From Paulownia fortunei (lineage: Eukaryota > Streptophyta > Magnoliopsida > Lamiales > Paulowniaceae), in the NCBI GenBank assembly GCA_019321725.1, contig CM033113.1, positions 10,912,001 to 10,976,000 on the forward strand: a stretch of 64,000 nt of DNA, written 5' to 3'. The notes under the pieces were generated by a model. It made no database searches, had not been told where the DNA came from, and was given only the letters and a program-made list of their open reading frames with translations. The number at the start of each line of letters is the position of its first letter. Position 1 is the stretch's first letter. Shown here in pieces: positions 49,501 to 63,000 of this stretch. Both the position numbers and the translations under genes were made by a program.

Positions 49501-51021
49501 CATGGGTTGCAAACTTCCTGTGAAATTTTTAATAGGACAAAAAACTACATTTTTCAAAATTTCCCTTCCTAGTAGGTTCTCAGCTTCTATCACATCTTGA
49601 TCTGTGATGTGATATTCACATGAGCAAGTAAAATTTTCATTTAGCGCATGATTGAAGTGCAAGTAAAATGGGTACTACTATGTGATCAAGCAGGCAAGAA
49701 GAAACTGTGACTTTAAAGAATGAAACTATCTTATGTATGCCATGATGCAGTAAAATACCGATATAGAAAGGATGATATTGTGAAAAAACCCCAACTTTGG
49801 AAATCCAGTGATTGATGTTGGTCTCTATTGATACATGTTGGCCTCTGTTGATTTGATGCACATGCATTAAGGATATTATAGTGCGTGTCGGTTCTTTTTC
49901 TGGAGTTCTTTTGATTTTGTCATGCTTTACAGTAATCTTATGTATCAGACAGAATGGCAGTTGCAGCTTCAATTGGTCAGGCTGTCCTTCATATTTTACA
50001 ATATTGATATGTAGCTAAGTTTAAAATCCCTGTATATCAAATATTAGTTTCAGGTAGACCTGCCAAGAAGTATGCTTCTAGGACCATTGACTTTAACTTT
50101 TTCTAATGTTCTTCAGAAATTACTAACTGGCAGTTGTATCATTTTGTGAGAATAAATGAAATAAGTAAAGTTCTTAATGTACATGGCATTATATGCAACT
50201 TCTAGATATAGTTTCCAATATTCTTCAATAGTTGCAAACTACCAGTTGTGCCATTTTGTGAAAATAAATGAAGTCGATAATGCTGATGATTTATATGTTA
50301 ACGAAAGATATCAGAATGTGTAAATTAAAGTGAAAAGCATTTTGTTGAAGTTACAGAAAAGCAAATCACTATGCCTCTTATCAATTATATCCAGTTTTTC
50401 GATAAATCTCAAAAATAGGAGTCTTCCTCGTCTTATTTGAGGACAGATAAAACCACTGAGTTGTGGAGATATCAGTTTAAGAACTGGGTTGTCCTTTTCA
50501 GACTCTAAGACCAATTCCTGTGGTAATTCATAATATTTCTGGTGCATCCTTAACAACTCCTACTGAGGAGGAATTTTCCATTTTTCAGGGAAAGAATCTG
50601 TAGACTCCAGGCTCTTGTCGTTTATATTAGCTTCCTAAGGATAAAGCCTTTTTTTGTAGCATATTCTTCTATTGGATTTCCATCATTCATATGTTTGAGA
50701 ATAAATAGTCCCATATGTAACAGTCTCCTGTTGCTTACTGCTTTTTTGTGGAAATTTAAAAAGTTTTTAACGTGCTGATCATTTAAATAATCTTTCTGCA
50801 TAATCAAATTTTTTTTGTATTGCATCCGAAAGTATTGAATCTTGTTAAAATCACTTTCCTTTCTTGCAGAAGAAGCACAAAAATTGGATGGTGCCAACAA
50901 AGCTGGAGGTGAGGGTGCCGAGGTGGGTTATTTCCCTGTCACCTATAGCTTGTTTATTATAGTTGTTTACAGATTGATATATAGCTCGATTGTACTGATT
51001 TGCTGGTTCACCTTGCAGTGA
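46513..51021 (+). CDS. 14-3-3 protein, epsilon group
   Basis: Exons: 46513-46585, 47329-47635, 47727-47814, 48999-49108, 49193-49341, 50870-50922, 51019-51021. All junctions are GT-AG and phases agree, giving 260 residues. 14-3-3 proteins are dimeric cytosolic/nuclear adaptors that bind phospho-Ser/Thr motifs on client proteins. Signature 1, [13 protein letters not shown], is at 45-57 and signature 2, [20 protein letters not shown], at 217-236. The phosphate-binding residues correspond to Lys53, Arg60, Arg133 and Tyr134, with Asn179 in LALNFSVF. The sequence ([19 protein letters not shown]) and the many exons fit the ancestral epsilon group; non-epsilon plant genes usually have four exons. 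The frame stays open upstream to 46369, but that codon is TTG; ATG 46513 gives the family N-terminus. The TGA stop is the first codon of the last exon (51019-51021), and the preceding 96 nt intron is open in frame. Confidence 0.95.
48008..48053. repeat. 23 bp tandem duplication in a 14-3-3 intron
   Basis: gatatgtgaaattatgataa occurs at 48008 and again at 48031 within the third intron. The copies are identical over the repeat unit. Confidence 0.9.
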
Positions 51022-54000
51022 AGCTGCCGGATGATTAGTGCCTGCAACGTCTGAGGAAGACAGAATGATGATTTGCCCAGGGGATGTTTGTTTTCGGTCA
51101 TAGTAGATACTTGTTTTATGGTCTGTGTCTTATGGCTTGTTCGTTCTGTATGATTGGTGTTGGCTTGTGGTTTATATTGGACTCCCCTTGCCTGTGGATT
51201 TGATGTGGCCTATAGGTGGTTTAATTTTAGTGACTGCCTTTGCCTAGATGGAAATTTCTGTGTTTGTTTGCCTTGGATCTATTCTGACCTTGTCTTTGTT
51301 GACCACCAAAATTGGATTCTGTGGATTAAAATCTGGTGACAAGAAGTTCACATTTGAAATGTTACCCTCCATGTTGCTATTGAACATGTTAAACTGATTT
51401 TCAGTCTCGCACCGATATGATTTTATGATTAGAAACTTCGAATTTTGCAATGGCGCCTTTGCTAGGAGGTCTGTAAAAATGTTGGGTTGAAAAAGGGGTT
51501 AAAAGTTGAGGTACGAACTGTTTCTGGAATGAAGAGTTTTTTTCAATAAATTTTTGGTGTAAACAGTTGGTAACTAATGTAGTGTGTGTTTAGTAATACG
51601 CTTTTACAAGCTTGAGTACACGATTTATCTTAGGCGAACTTTGCAATTCTCTTAAGTTGAAAAAGTCAATTTTATGGAATAAAATTTGGCCTTTAAAAGT
51701 AGTTAAGAGTTGACTGCAGGTAGATTTTAATTGTTATTAATTAATTAAAAATTACTGATTATTCATAATAATATAGTGATGTATTTAATGGTTTTGTTCT
51801 CGACAGTTTGTCATATTAGTGGGAATGGCTTGGCTTGACTTTTATTTGGTTGGTACGGTAAAATTTCAGTAAATGATTGTCCGATAAATAAAGAATCTTG
51901 TTTAAATAATAAAAACTTCTGCTTTTGATTTTGGTCAATTAATTAAATTAAAAAATTTGTTAAATGCATAAGATAATATATATATATATATATATTTGTA
52001 TTTTTAGGGCTCAACAAAAATATAATTTAATAATTTTCAAAAAGTCATATATAAGTCACAATATCAAATGATTTTTTTCTTGACAATTTTTATTTCCTAA
52101 ATTCAATCTTTTACAATACATGCTTTATCAAGAATCTATATTGCCGTTATATATACTTCTTCAAATCAACTGATTTTTGAAAAGTTGTAAATAAAAAAGT
52201 TGTAAGCTTTCTTCTTAACTTTACATAGCATCAAAAGTTGCATCATGCTGATATTTTTTGTTTTTTAAGTTATGGCAAAAATATTGAAGTTTGCCCAGAA
52301 AAGACGAAAAAAACAACAGATATTAGAAAATTATTTATTTTCTTAGTGGAACTTTTTATTTCTTTTTCTTATTTTGGTAAATATTATCAATTAGTGTCCT
52401 AAAAATACATCAAGTACAAAAAATATCAAAAATAATATTTATGAAATAATTATGCAAAATTACCACATTCAACCTCTTAAATTTTACAAGTGTCATCGGA
52501 ATATTAATTTTTGACAACATATCATTATCTTTTTTATTTATTACTCATGCATAAATCTTGATAAAAGAAAATGTACTTGTACAAAAGTAATTAAAACATA
52601 GAACTTTTAATGAATTAATAAATTATTTATTTATTGATAAATAAATAATCTCTTTAAAAGAATTTTTTCTTAGTTCCAATAATATTCATCTATAGAGATT
52701 TTACTGTAATTCCACTATTATCCAATCTATTTCAATTTGGAATCATAATGTGAAATCCATCTCGAAGGTGGAGTGAAACTATTAAAATCTTGTGATCGAG
52801 TTATTAATAAAATAAAGTTAGAGATTTTCAACAAATTCCGAAAACATTTTGTTTTCATCTTTAGCAACAGTGAACTTTAGTGTCACTGTATTATATAGTA
52901 TACTCAGTTCACCAAAATTACCTTATCAAACTAAACTCAAGGAAAACACATATTTAGGCATAAACGCTCTAAGACTGCTCAATTAAAAGATAATTGCTAA
53001 ATCTTTTATCTCGTTTACTCTTTTGTTTTCTTTTTCTTTTCTTTTGTACCCAAAATATAAATAAATAAATAAATAAATTTCTCAAAAAAAAGCCTCACAC
53101 GGGACACTTAATATTATAACAAGCATGACATCAAATCCTTCACCTATATTAGGAGAAATGCTTCAATCCCAACCTAATGTTAAAAATGAAAAAAAAAATA
53201 AAAAAATTCAACCATATGGAATCTAATGTAAAAAATAAAAATAAAATAAACTAATGTAAAAATAATGGACCTCTAAAGAAGAAGAAAAATCCAACTCATC
53301 TTGACATTTTATATATATGTATAAAACTATTTGTTACGCTTAATAAACTTGAATTAAAAGAATAATTACAAAGAAAAAGTTATTTTGATAATCAAAATTA
53401 CCATATGTTTTCTTTGTTATCTTGTTTGAAGAAGGCATTTTAAATTGTATATTGTTATTAAAAATTAAACTCCAGAATCCGTTTTCGTCCTTAATATTGT
53501 CTAAAATAGTATATAGTTCAGAATTGTACATGATATGGGATTATTTATCAAAATAATAAAAAATAAATAAATTCCATATTCAACCAAAATACCAAATTTA
53601 GATTCTTGTTAAATTACAATACTAAAAAAGATGGCTCAATAACGGAAATTCTTAACAATATTTTTAAACTGGTAACTACTTGGATTCATATCAAACAGTG
53701 ACATACATTATCTAAATTTTTATAAAATATTTTGTTTTATAGATATAAATGTTGATTAATGATTACATAATATATGTGTGCATTTTAGTAAATGAACTTT
53801 GTAATTAATTCTAAGTCGATTTCCTACTATTAATGAGAAAATAAAATTATAATATATTTTCTAATTGTACTTAATGTATGTTAATATAACTTAGTTGGGA
53901 TTAAAAAATAATTTAGAGTAACACAACCCTCTTCATAAATTATATAGATACACAATCCTTTCTCCTTCCAAAGCTTATTACCTCCTTTAGAATACTAAAA

Positions 54001-56242
54001 AAATTCATCTTTTTCATGTCACTCAGTTACTATGTCAAAACTTTCAAGAGTTATTTGAGTTCGCGTCTTTTGAGGTTTGGATTTTGGGCATTCATCTCCT
54101 ACGAGGTTTGAAACTTTGAGAAATATCCTCTTCCTAATTTAACATTATTTGATAAAAAATTCTAATAAAATTTTATTTAAATACCCAAAATATCCATATC
54201 TCTATAATTTTGGAGAAAAAAAAAAAAGCATAACTTTCAAAATAGTACATAATGTTTTGGAACCAAAAAAATGATGAGTGATACAAAATTTTAAAATTTA
54301 AAATCTTTTTAACGATGTACAGAGCATAAATTTGACAAAATTTAGATTTTCAATCAGTCGGAAATGTCAAAAATGAAATGTCACAATATTTTTTTAACAT
54401 ATGCCAAAGTGATGGAAAAGAAAGAATCTCTCTTTATATTCCCCAATTTATTCTTTTTTTTTTTTAAATAATAAAAAAAAAGATATCTCCGCACTTGTTC
54501 GAAAAATCTTCATATAATGAACTCTACAACCCTTGGGGTTATACCAACAAACAAAAAGTAAAAAGTTTCAACAACGAGTTTTTAAATCGAATTGAAACTA
54601 TAGACAAAGAGTCTATTTATTTGAATTGAAACAAAAACTCGATTGTGTAACGACGATTTTAGAAAATAATACCTATAAAAAATGTATGATCCTTTTATGA
54701 ACGGATCATATCGAAAAATAATCTACAAAAACCTTTCTTATTTGATCCTAAAAAAAACTTTGATAGAAAATTTCATAGCTAAATTTGAGAGGTCTTCTCA
54801 AATAATACAAAGAGACCACTCAAACACTTAGGGAGATAGAGATGATAACATTTCTTTCAAGTTGATTGATGTTCCAATATCTTCTCATTATTCCACCCAT
54901 CTTCAAAAAAGTCAATTTCTGATAAAATTCCCGGACTATTCTAGTCTACTCTTAGGAAGGCCACCTACTATAACACAGGTCATTAGGTCATTGAAGGTGA
55001 AATTCCGACGAATCAACCAGGATTTTCTAATTGATTAGCTTTGACTCGAGGAAGCAAGACATAACACGAATCTATGCTTTGGCTCATTGTTTATACTATA
55101 ACCCCGATTATGTCAGATTTTTTAAAACCTTAAATTACATATTCACTTGACTCAAAGATCTTTTTTATTTTTGCCATCTTTACAATAAATCAGATACACA
55201 ATTTTCATAATGAAATGAGAGATTTTAATATAATTGTAAAAATTTTAACAATATAATAAATCCTATATTTAAAAAATCAGGAGGAGTTATTTTTTAATAT
55301 AATTTTTTTTATAAATAGATAATAATATAACTTTTACATATTATTGAACTCATTATTTGGATTCTGATCTCACTTTTTTTTTTTTTTTTGTCAAAAATTA
55401 TATATAGTGTTGAAGATGGCTTACATTAGATTTTTGGTCTCTATTTTTTTAAAACTATATAACACTTTGTCATATACATCAATATTTAAGGTTTGAATTT
55501 TGGTTTCTTATCTTTTTATATTTATGATTTAAAAAATAACTATCGATTAACATTTTAAAAATGATGAATTATATATATATATATATATATATATTAGGCT
55601 AGGGTTTTTTTTGGTCTTTCAATATTTATATTTTTTCTTTTTTGAAATATTTTACTTAGTATTACTAAAAGATTTTTTTTTCCTTCAAAAATTCAAATCT
55701 CAAAGAAAGGTAGATATCAAAGCTCCAAGCCTCAAGAAGATAAATGCAAATAATTCAAAGTCTGTTAAGTGGATTGGGGTCATTGCGTTGCTATGGTTTA
55801 TTCGTGTCCATTGGGTGCTTTATTTTCATTTTTGCTTTGTTTTATTAAATCACTGATACACTCATTATTTTTTATTTTTTATTTTTATTTTTTGTTTATT
55901 GATTCAAAATAATCCAATTCTAATCACACAATTTAACCGCTAATTTTTTCAAAAATTTAAAAATTTAAAATTCAAATATCAAAATTTTACTCCGTATACA
56001 ATTGAATCAAATGTTTTTGCTCATTTTCTTTCAAAAAATCCACAAATACAGGGAATGGTTTCAAAAATTTTGGAAGTTTGAAACTCAAATAATAAATTTT
56101 ACTCTATATATTAATTGAATCAATTTTTTTTTTCTCATTCTTTTTTTTTTCTAAAAAACCACAAACAGAGGAAACGATTTTTTGATAGATAAAAAATCTG
56201 TCTTCTCCAATCTGATTTAGTTATATATAGAGTAGGCCCAAG

Positions 56243-56276
<34 letters not shown>

Positions 56277-56601
56277 GTCTTTGGGCACGTGACTTGACTC
56301 CTATTGAATTAAAAAGAAAAAAGTAGAGGTGTTTGTTCAATCAAATTGCCACAATTTTAGTTGGTTAAAATTACAAATTAGTGAATGGAATTAATCAGTT
56401 TGGTTAGATTATAATTGAAATTATTTTTTTATTATTTGATTAATTATTTTTTAAAATAATAATAAATAAAATTATATATATATATATATTTTTATTTATA
56501 GTTTTTTAATTTGAGTGAGTAAAAAAAAAGTATAAATATACACAATAAGTAAAAAAATATTATATATAAATATATAAAAATTATAATTTGGTTTCTGGTT
56601 C
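51022..56601. other. AT-rich intergenic region
   Basis: The first few hundred bases are the 14-3-3 3' UTR. Beyond that the sequence is AT-rich with many homopolymer and (AT)n runs, and no reading frame that I recognise on either strand. The stretch 54640-55090 is less AT-rich but carries stops in all frames and remains unidentified. Confidence 0.5.
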
Positions 56602-57210
56602 ATTTTACAATATTATTATATTTTATATTATTATTATAAAAGTATTATATTTTATATTTTCAGTATATATGTAACATATATATATATATATAATTATGCA
56701 TGTTACATATATACTGAAAATATAAATATAATATATATATAAATTTATATCACATAAATACATACATTACAAATAAAAAATATATGTGTAATATTTTAAC
56801 GTGTCGTATTCAATTCCTATCGAATTTAAAAAAAAAAAAAATTTGAGACTTGCTCCAAAACCCATTTTATCGATATTTTGTATTTTTTTTTAAAAAAAAT
56901 ATGTTAGTATAAAATTGTATGTATATTCTATATATATGTATATACATTATTTAACATCCATCAAAATAATAATAACAAACTCATTAATGCACAATATTGA
57001 ATATAATTTTATTTCATAGATTTTTTACTAAATGATATTTTGGTGTTTAAAATTATTTTATTCAATTTCTATCACTCATTTTTAATTACCAATCATGATA
57101 TTGGAATTAAATAAGTAATGAAGATTCAATTTTTTTTTATTCTTTATACATACCAATCATAGAAATTAGTATGTATACACATATCATTCCATTCCTATTT
57201 AATTTCTTTG
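56602..57210. repeat. Left copy of a 0.6 kb inverted repeat pair
   Basis: This segment matches the reverse complement of 58751-59328 along its whole length with small indels. Examples are the shared blocks ttagtataaaattgtatgta and ttatatcacataaatacata. Its own left part also contains a shorter internal inverted repeat (attttcagtatatatgtaac near 56659 against gttacatatatactgaaaat near 56704). No coding capacity; probably a copy of an AT-rich transposon family. Confidence 0.85.
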
Positions 57211-58540
57211 TTTTCTTACTAATCATTCCTTTATTTGAAGAAAATAGGCCCTTCATGCTGAAATGGGCGTCATCATTATAGTTAAAAATCTTTTCACATT
57301 AGATCTATGATAAGAAAATGTATTTTGAAGAATGCACTTTTAGTTATGTCTGTATTAAATTACAGTATTAAAAGATTTGTATTTTTTTTTTTTTGAAGTG
57401 CTCACAATTCAATTAATTGACAAAATTGAATCATAGTCGAAATTTCATTTACATCGAATTCAGACCAAAATTTGAGTTTGATTTTTTATTTTTAAAATTT
57501 TAAATTATTGATTTCAATTTTTGGTTTCGATTAACCGGGATCCTGCATTTTTAGCACATATAAATAGTCATTGATGTAGGATATATATATATATATATAT
57601 ATATATCAGGATAGATATGAATTCTTTGTATTTGTTGCGTTTCTCTAGTTTGTGTTTCTTATTTGTTAAGAGAGTCTTAGGATATGGAGAAAAGAATTGG
57701 TGCACCCCATGGAATTTTATTGCTATTTATGACATTGTATTAAGATTGCCTATGATATATTGATTGATACCACCCAATACGTATTCTACTTGTACTCTTC
57801 AAATGGTAATTAATTACAGCAAGGATAGTAGGGGATGAAGAATGTATTCCCAGCCATAGAATTTTGGGGCTCTATACAAGATTCAATTGAAGGTTTGCAC
57901 ACTTGAGTTTCTGGTTCTACAAGGACCGGGAGGACAACAAGGATATTGAGTACTCGCTCAAATTTTAACCCCTGCCCATGCAATATATATATATATATAT
58001 ATATTTATTATTATTATTATTATTTCCTTTCATAATGATAGGTGAAGCACTTGTTATATGTGTGTGTGTGTGTGGTCATGATTCCTTTTCTTTTGTTTTT
58101 AGTTGATTAATGCTCAGTTTTTGAAAGTGTAAACATAATTTGTTTGTTTTTCCATTCACCTTCTTAAATGAGCCTTTTTTTTTTTTTTAATAAATCAAAA
58201 CTGATGTTTTCTCTAGACGTTGTGGGTGTTCTTTTGAACAAGAAGAGGCTGAAAACCCCTCTAACAAAAAAAGAGTGCAAATTTTTAGTAAAATTTGTTT
58301 AAAAAAAATTATTTTAAATTTTATTTGGGTATTACATATTACCTTTATCAAAGATTCCTTGTTCTCTAACCTAAAATCATCTCATTCTGGCAAACATCAA
58401 TGAGGCCTTAATTGGAGATGCATACCCATCTAATTAAGTATTTGTTAAGGTTAGAGGGTTCATGTGTGAAGTTAGATTAAAAACTCTAGTATCTATTTTT
58501 TAAAATTGGAAATTCCCATGGGAATGAATATTCTTACTCC
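57211..58540. other. Spacer between the inverted repeat copies
   Basis: AT-rich with (AT)n, (TTA)n and (TG)n microsatellites around 57580-58075. No gene recognised. Confidence 0.5.
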
Positions 58541-58744
58541 TAACTTATATTAATTATATGAATGAGAATGGAATAGATAATGTCCGAACTATTCTAGCAT
58601 ATCAATAAGAAATGAAAAATAAATAAAAATAAAATAAATGAATAAAAAAGTTAAAGGAATTTGTATAAGTTGTTTGGCAGGGGAATTGATTTCTGGCACT
58701 TAGCATATGCCAGAACAATACACCCTCCAATTCCCTAATCACCG
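58541..58744. repeat. Upstream copy of the duplicated FMN-hydrolase flank
   Basis: These 204 bp match 59576-59778 closely, including aagaaatgaaaaataaataa and the block from gtttggcaggggaattgatt to ccaattccct. The two copies lie 1,035 bp apart in the same orientation. Confidence 0.9.
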
Positions 58745-58750
58745 CTGTGC

Positions 58751-59328
58751 GAAAGAAATTAGATAATAATGGAATGATAATACGAATATAATGATATATG
58801 TATATCAATTTATATGCTTGATATGTATAAAGAATAGAAAGAAAAAAAATAGAATCGTTGTTACTTATTTGATTCGAATATCATAATTGATAATTAAAAA
58901 TGAGTGGTAGAAATGAAATAAAATAGTTTTAAAGACCAAAATATCATTTAATAGAAAATTTATAAAATAAAATTATATTCAATATTGTGTATCAATGAAT
59001 TTGTTATTATTATTTTGATGGATGCTAAATAATGTATATATATATATATAGAATATACATACAATTTTATACTAACATATTTTTTTTTTAAAATACAAAA
59101 TATCGATAAATGAATCTCGAAACAAGTTTCAAATTATAATTTTTTTTAGAAATCGATAGGAACTGAATACGACCCCGTTAAAATATTACACATATTTTTT
59201 ATTTATAATATATGTATTTATGTGATATAAATTCACACACACATATAATTATGCATGTTACATATATACTGAAAATATAAATATAATACTCTTATAATAA
59301 TAATATAAATATAATAATATTGTAAAAG
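58751..59328. repeat. Right copy of the 0.6 kb inverted repeat pair
   Basis: Reverse complement of 56602-57210 with moderate divergence. This copy lies between the two copies of the duplicated 204 bp flank, with about 250 bp of AT-rich DNA to its right. Confidence 0.85.
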
Positions 59329-59575
59329 CAATAAATATATTTAAATTTTTTAATTTTAATAATTAAAATATAAATAATTATTTTTAATAACATTATTTTT
59401 TTATATATAAAAATTTCAGATTTATTATGTCAGGTTTTGAATTTATTCAATATTTTTCTTATATTTAAAGGAGAATTTTGTTAAAAATAAATATAATTTT
59501 ATTTTTAAGTGATTGGAAATAGTTATAACCATGAGGTGGAAATGAATAACTAATCCATATTTTTTAAATTATTTC

Positions 59576-59778
59576 TAACTTATACTAAATATATGAATGA
59601 AAATGGAATTGAGAATGTTGTTCCATTCCCGCGAATCCATAAGAAATGAAAAATAAATAAAAATAAAATAAATGAATAAAAAAGTAAAAGGAATTTTAAT
59701 AAGTTGTTTGGCAGGGGAATTGATTTCTAGCACTTGGCATATGCCAGAACAATGCGCCCTCCAATTCCCTCATCACCG
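59576..59778. repeat. Proximal copy of the duplicated flank, in the FMN-hydrolase promoter
   Basis: Second copy of the sequence at 58541-58744. It ends 223 bp before the start codon, so it is part of the promoter-proximal region. It contains a short palindrome around tctagcacttggcatatgcc. Confidence 0.9.
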
Positions 59779-59826
59779 ACACCTTTGAAAGCCTAACACA
59801 ATCTTGCTGGACGAAAGGCGGGAACG

Positions 59827-59850
59827 CACGCACGCACGCACACACACACA
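59827..59850. repeat. (ACGC)n(AC)n microsatellite in the 5' flank
   Basis: A compound run of cacgcacgcacgcacacacacaca type lies about 150 bp before the FMN-hydrolase start codon, probably close to or upstream of the transcription start. Confidence 0.85.
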
Positions 59851-60001
59851 TTCTTCTTTGCGATAACCACCACGAGGCCATATTGCAATGGGAATCAATC
59901 CCTCTTCCGGCACCCTCTTTATATTAGTGACAAGTCCCCTCTCTTCCCTTTCAACCCACACAAACTATCAACACACACATTCATAGCGTATTGGCGCTGC
60001 C

Positions 60002-63000
60002 ATGGAAAACTCCCATTTGAAGGCTCAGATATCTGCCGTCATATTTGATTTGGACGGGACCCTTTTGAACACAGGTATGATTGTCACTCCTTTTCTTGAT
60101 TTTCTGCTTTCGGGCTGACGAGTTTGATAGTTTTCGGAATGGGATAACGTAGATGTGGTGATTGTGGGGGTTGTGTGTTCTCAGAGCAAGTCACGAAGAA
60201 CATTCTGAAGAATTTCTTGGCAAAATATGGGAAGGAGCAGGACGATGAGAAGGAGAAGAAGAGATTGGGTATGACTTTCAAAGAATCGGCTATTGCAATT
60301 GTGAATGACTATGACCTTCCATTGACACCCGAGCAATTTAGCCAGGAAGTTGTACCAATGTACCATGGAAAGTGAGTCTCTAAGCATCTATATCGGCATG
60401 AAATGTTTTTTCATCTTTAATCATGCTATCTCTTAGAGTTGAAGATATGATTTTTGGCGATGTGTTTGTGTAAGTTGTAAGTCATATACAATCGCCCGTG
60501 GTTGTCACGATTGTTGAGTTTTATTTACGAATTTTGTTGAGTGACTTGCCTCTTGGTTCTTCGGTTCTTATATGTTGTTCTTTAATAGGTCCTCTGGATA
60601 AAGGACCCGGGTCTGGATTTGAAAATGTAATAGTCCCATCAACCCATATGTTTTATTTTGTTATGTGAACCCTTTGTTAGCTGAGAATTCTAACTATTGA
60701 TAACCTCAAAACGATGTAACCAAAAGTTAAAAAAATAGATAGCCATAACCACGTGCATATATGATGGATGTAAGTATGTTACATTGGTTGTATCAGTTGG
60801 AAAGTACAGGGGAAGATTTGTTCTACTTGTTAGTTGTCACCAAATAGTCTGTTTATATTTATCCTTAATCCATCTATATCAGATTATACAAATGTCCTTT
60901 TCTATTAAATGAACTAGTGAAATTCTTGCAATCACTAGTAATGAAATAGGGAAAGATCATATTCGCAGGGATGTCATATAAGTAGAGTAGTTGGACAATG
61001 TGATACTGGCTGTTGAAGCTTGCCCCACATCAACTAAATAACACTCCTGAAACCAGCATATGAGTTAGTGGCCTTTCTCCCCATAGTCGACTGATTTTGA
61101 GATGGATTGGTGTAAAATCTCAGCTTCAAAAGATATTAGAGAAGCCTTTTTATTCATAACTCATTTATTTCTCCACTTGCAAATTGGTGGGTTGGGAGTT
61201 TGAATGTTCTTTTTAGTATCAAGGTTGTTGCTTTTGATTAAATAACGCCTCCCAAAAGAGTGCGAGTTATCAAATGCCACTTTTCAATATATCATGAGTC
61301 GAGGTGGTCTATTTATTAATTGCCAATTGGACATGTATGTGATTATATTTGTTTTATTGCTCCACTGCAGAACAGCTTTAATTTAAGTTGAAATGATGCT
61401 TTGAACTGGTAATACTATCATCGTCTATCAAGGTTTAAAAAACTTTGATGAGCATGATTTATGCACTAGACAATTTTTTCCCTTTCTATGCAGATTATTT
61501 TTAAAAGACTTTAATATTATGTTTTCATATAGGTGGCTACTGGCCAAAGCACTTCCTGGTGCCAATCGTCTTATGAGACATCTTCGCAAGAATGGAGTGC
61601 CATTTGCACTTGCTTCAAATTCTTTGAGGAAAAATATTGATGGAAAAATATCACACCATGATGGTAGTGTTTTTTCGAACTCCTTAGTATATCTGCTAAA
61701 ATCATCATTCTCTATGTTACATTATGTCTACATTTAGAAGTCCTATATATAGTCAGACATGACATATTTATCATGGTCACTGCAGTGTCCTGTGATTCAA
61801 AAATGATAATAAGTGACTGCAATTCTCATTACAGTTAATCACTTCAAAAGGGCCATTATTAAAAAGCAAAAGTAACTTCCCAAGCATACTATGAAATATT
61901 GTTTTCCGACGACTGATAAAACATATTGCTCAAGCACGGTTTTCTTTTCTCCTTTTGCCTTTGTTATAGTTTTCAACTTTTCTTATCCTATTTGCTACTT
62001 ATTGAAAGAAGCTATGCCTAACCATGAAAATTTGGGAGGCGCAAATGTGTTTTAGATAGGAAAACTGTTGCTTACTGCAATTCTTTTGCATCTTATTTGT
62101 GCTTGAATGGTATTATAATTGCTGAATCACTTTTGTGGCTCGATCTATCCCTTATTATAAGCTTGTGATTTCATTCTTGTGTTTGCCATGCATTTACCTT
62201 CATTTCCTATTTTCTTTGTAATGTATGTATGCTTAATGTCTTTGTCACTATGATAAAACATCAGATATCCTCAGTATTGAACATATCATTTTACTATCTT
62301 ATTTAGTATTAGTTATAACATTTGAAGAAACCTTTTAAAATTGAGCTATGTAACTGAACCAAGACATATTGGCATTCATGTTTCTCAGCCCCTGCTAAAG
62401 TATTTGACTTGTTTAATATGAGATTTGATTCAATTTTGGAAGTTCATCACAAACAAATTTTGCAGTTGGAATTGAAATGGGATATTTGTATAAAAGTGTC
62501 TGTTAAACAATCCCTATCTGCCCTGGTCATCAAATTGAAAATCTCAGCTCAAATTTTCTTTGAGTTGTTTGTTTATGACACAATGGACTCCCTATGGATG
62601 TCGAATATGCTGGTACATGGGGAAGATGGCCTAGCTGGGTTCTGAGTATCTTCTACAATTATTTCATGCTTTTCTGAATAAAGAAGTTTTTATTATTGGT
62701 TTAATCCAATGTGTATCTCTTGCAACTTGCACTTTTATTTTCTTGGGAGAGTATTTGAAGTCATTAATCCCCCCCCCCACCCACCCACACACACACACAC
62801 AAAACACACAGTCATCTTCAGGCCTTTTTCCCCTACTTTAGTTTTTATGTGGAAAGATGCTTGCTCTGTTTTTCCTTGAGATTATTTTTTCTTATTTTTG
62901 TTTATAGGTTGGAAAGAAAGCTTTACAGTGATTCTTGGAAGTGACCAGGTCAAATCAGGGAAGCCCTCTCCAGACATGTAAGACAAAGATTTTTCACTAT

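Noticed and set aside
51154..51339. 61-codon frame after the 14-3-3 stop
   Set aside because: It lies in the expected 3' UTR, has Cys/Trp-rich random composition and no homology I recognise.
54640..54990. Possible plastid DNA insert: a minus-strand RRYWNIN segment recalls the start of plastid rps2
   Set aside because: The residues after it do not match rps2, stop codons follow soon, and the flanks do not resemble the plastid neighbourhood.
62409..62645. 78-codon frame inside the third FMN hydrolase intron
   Set aside because: No motif, no splice logic, and the flanking exons join in phase without it.
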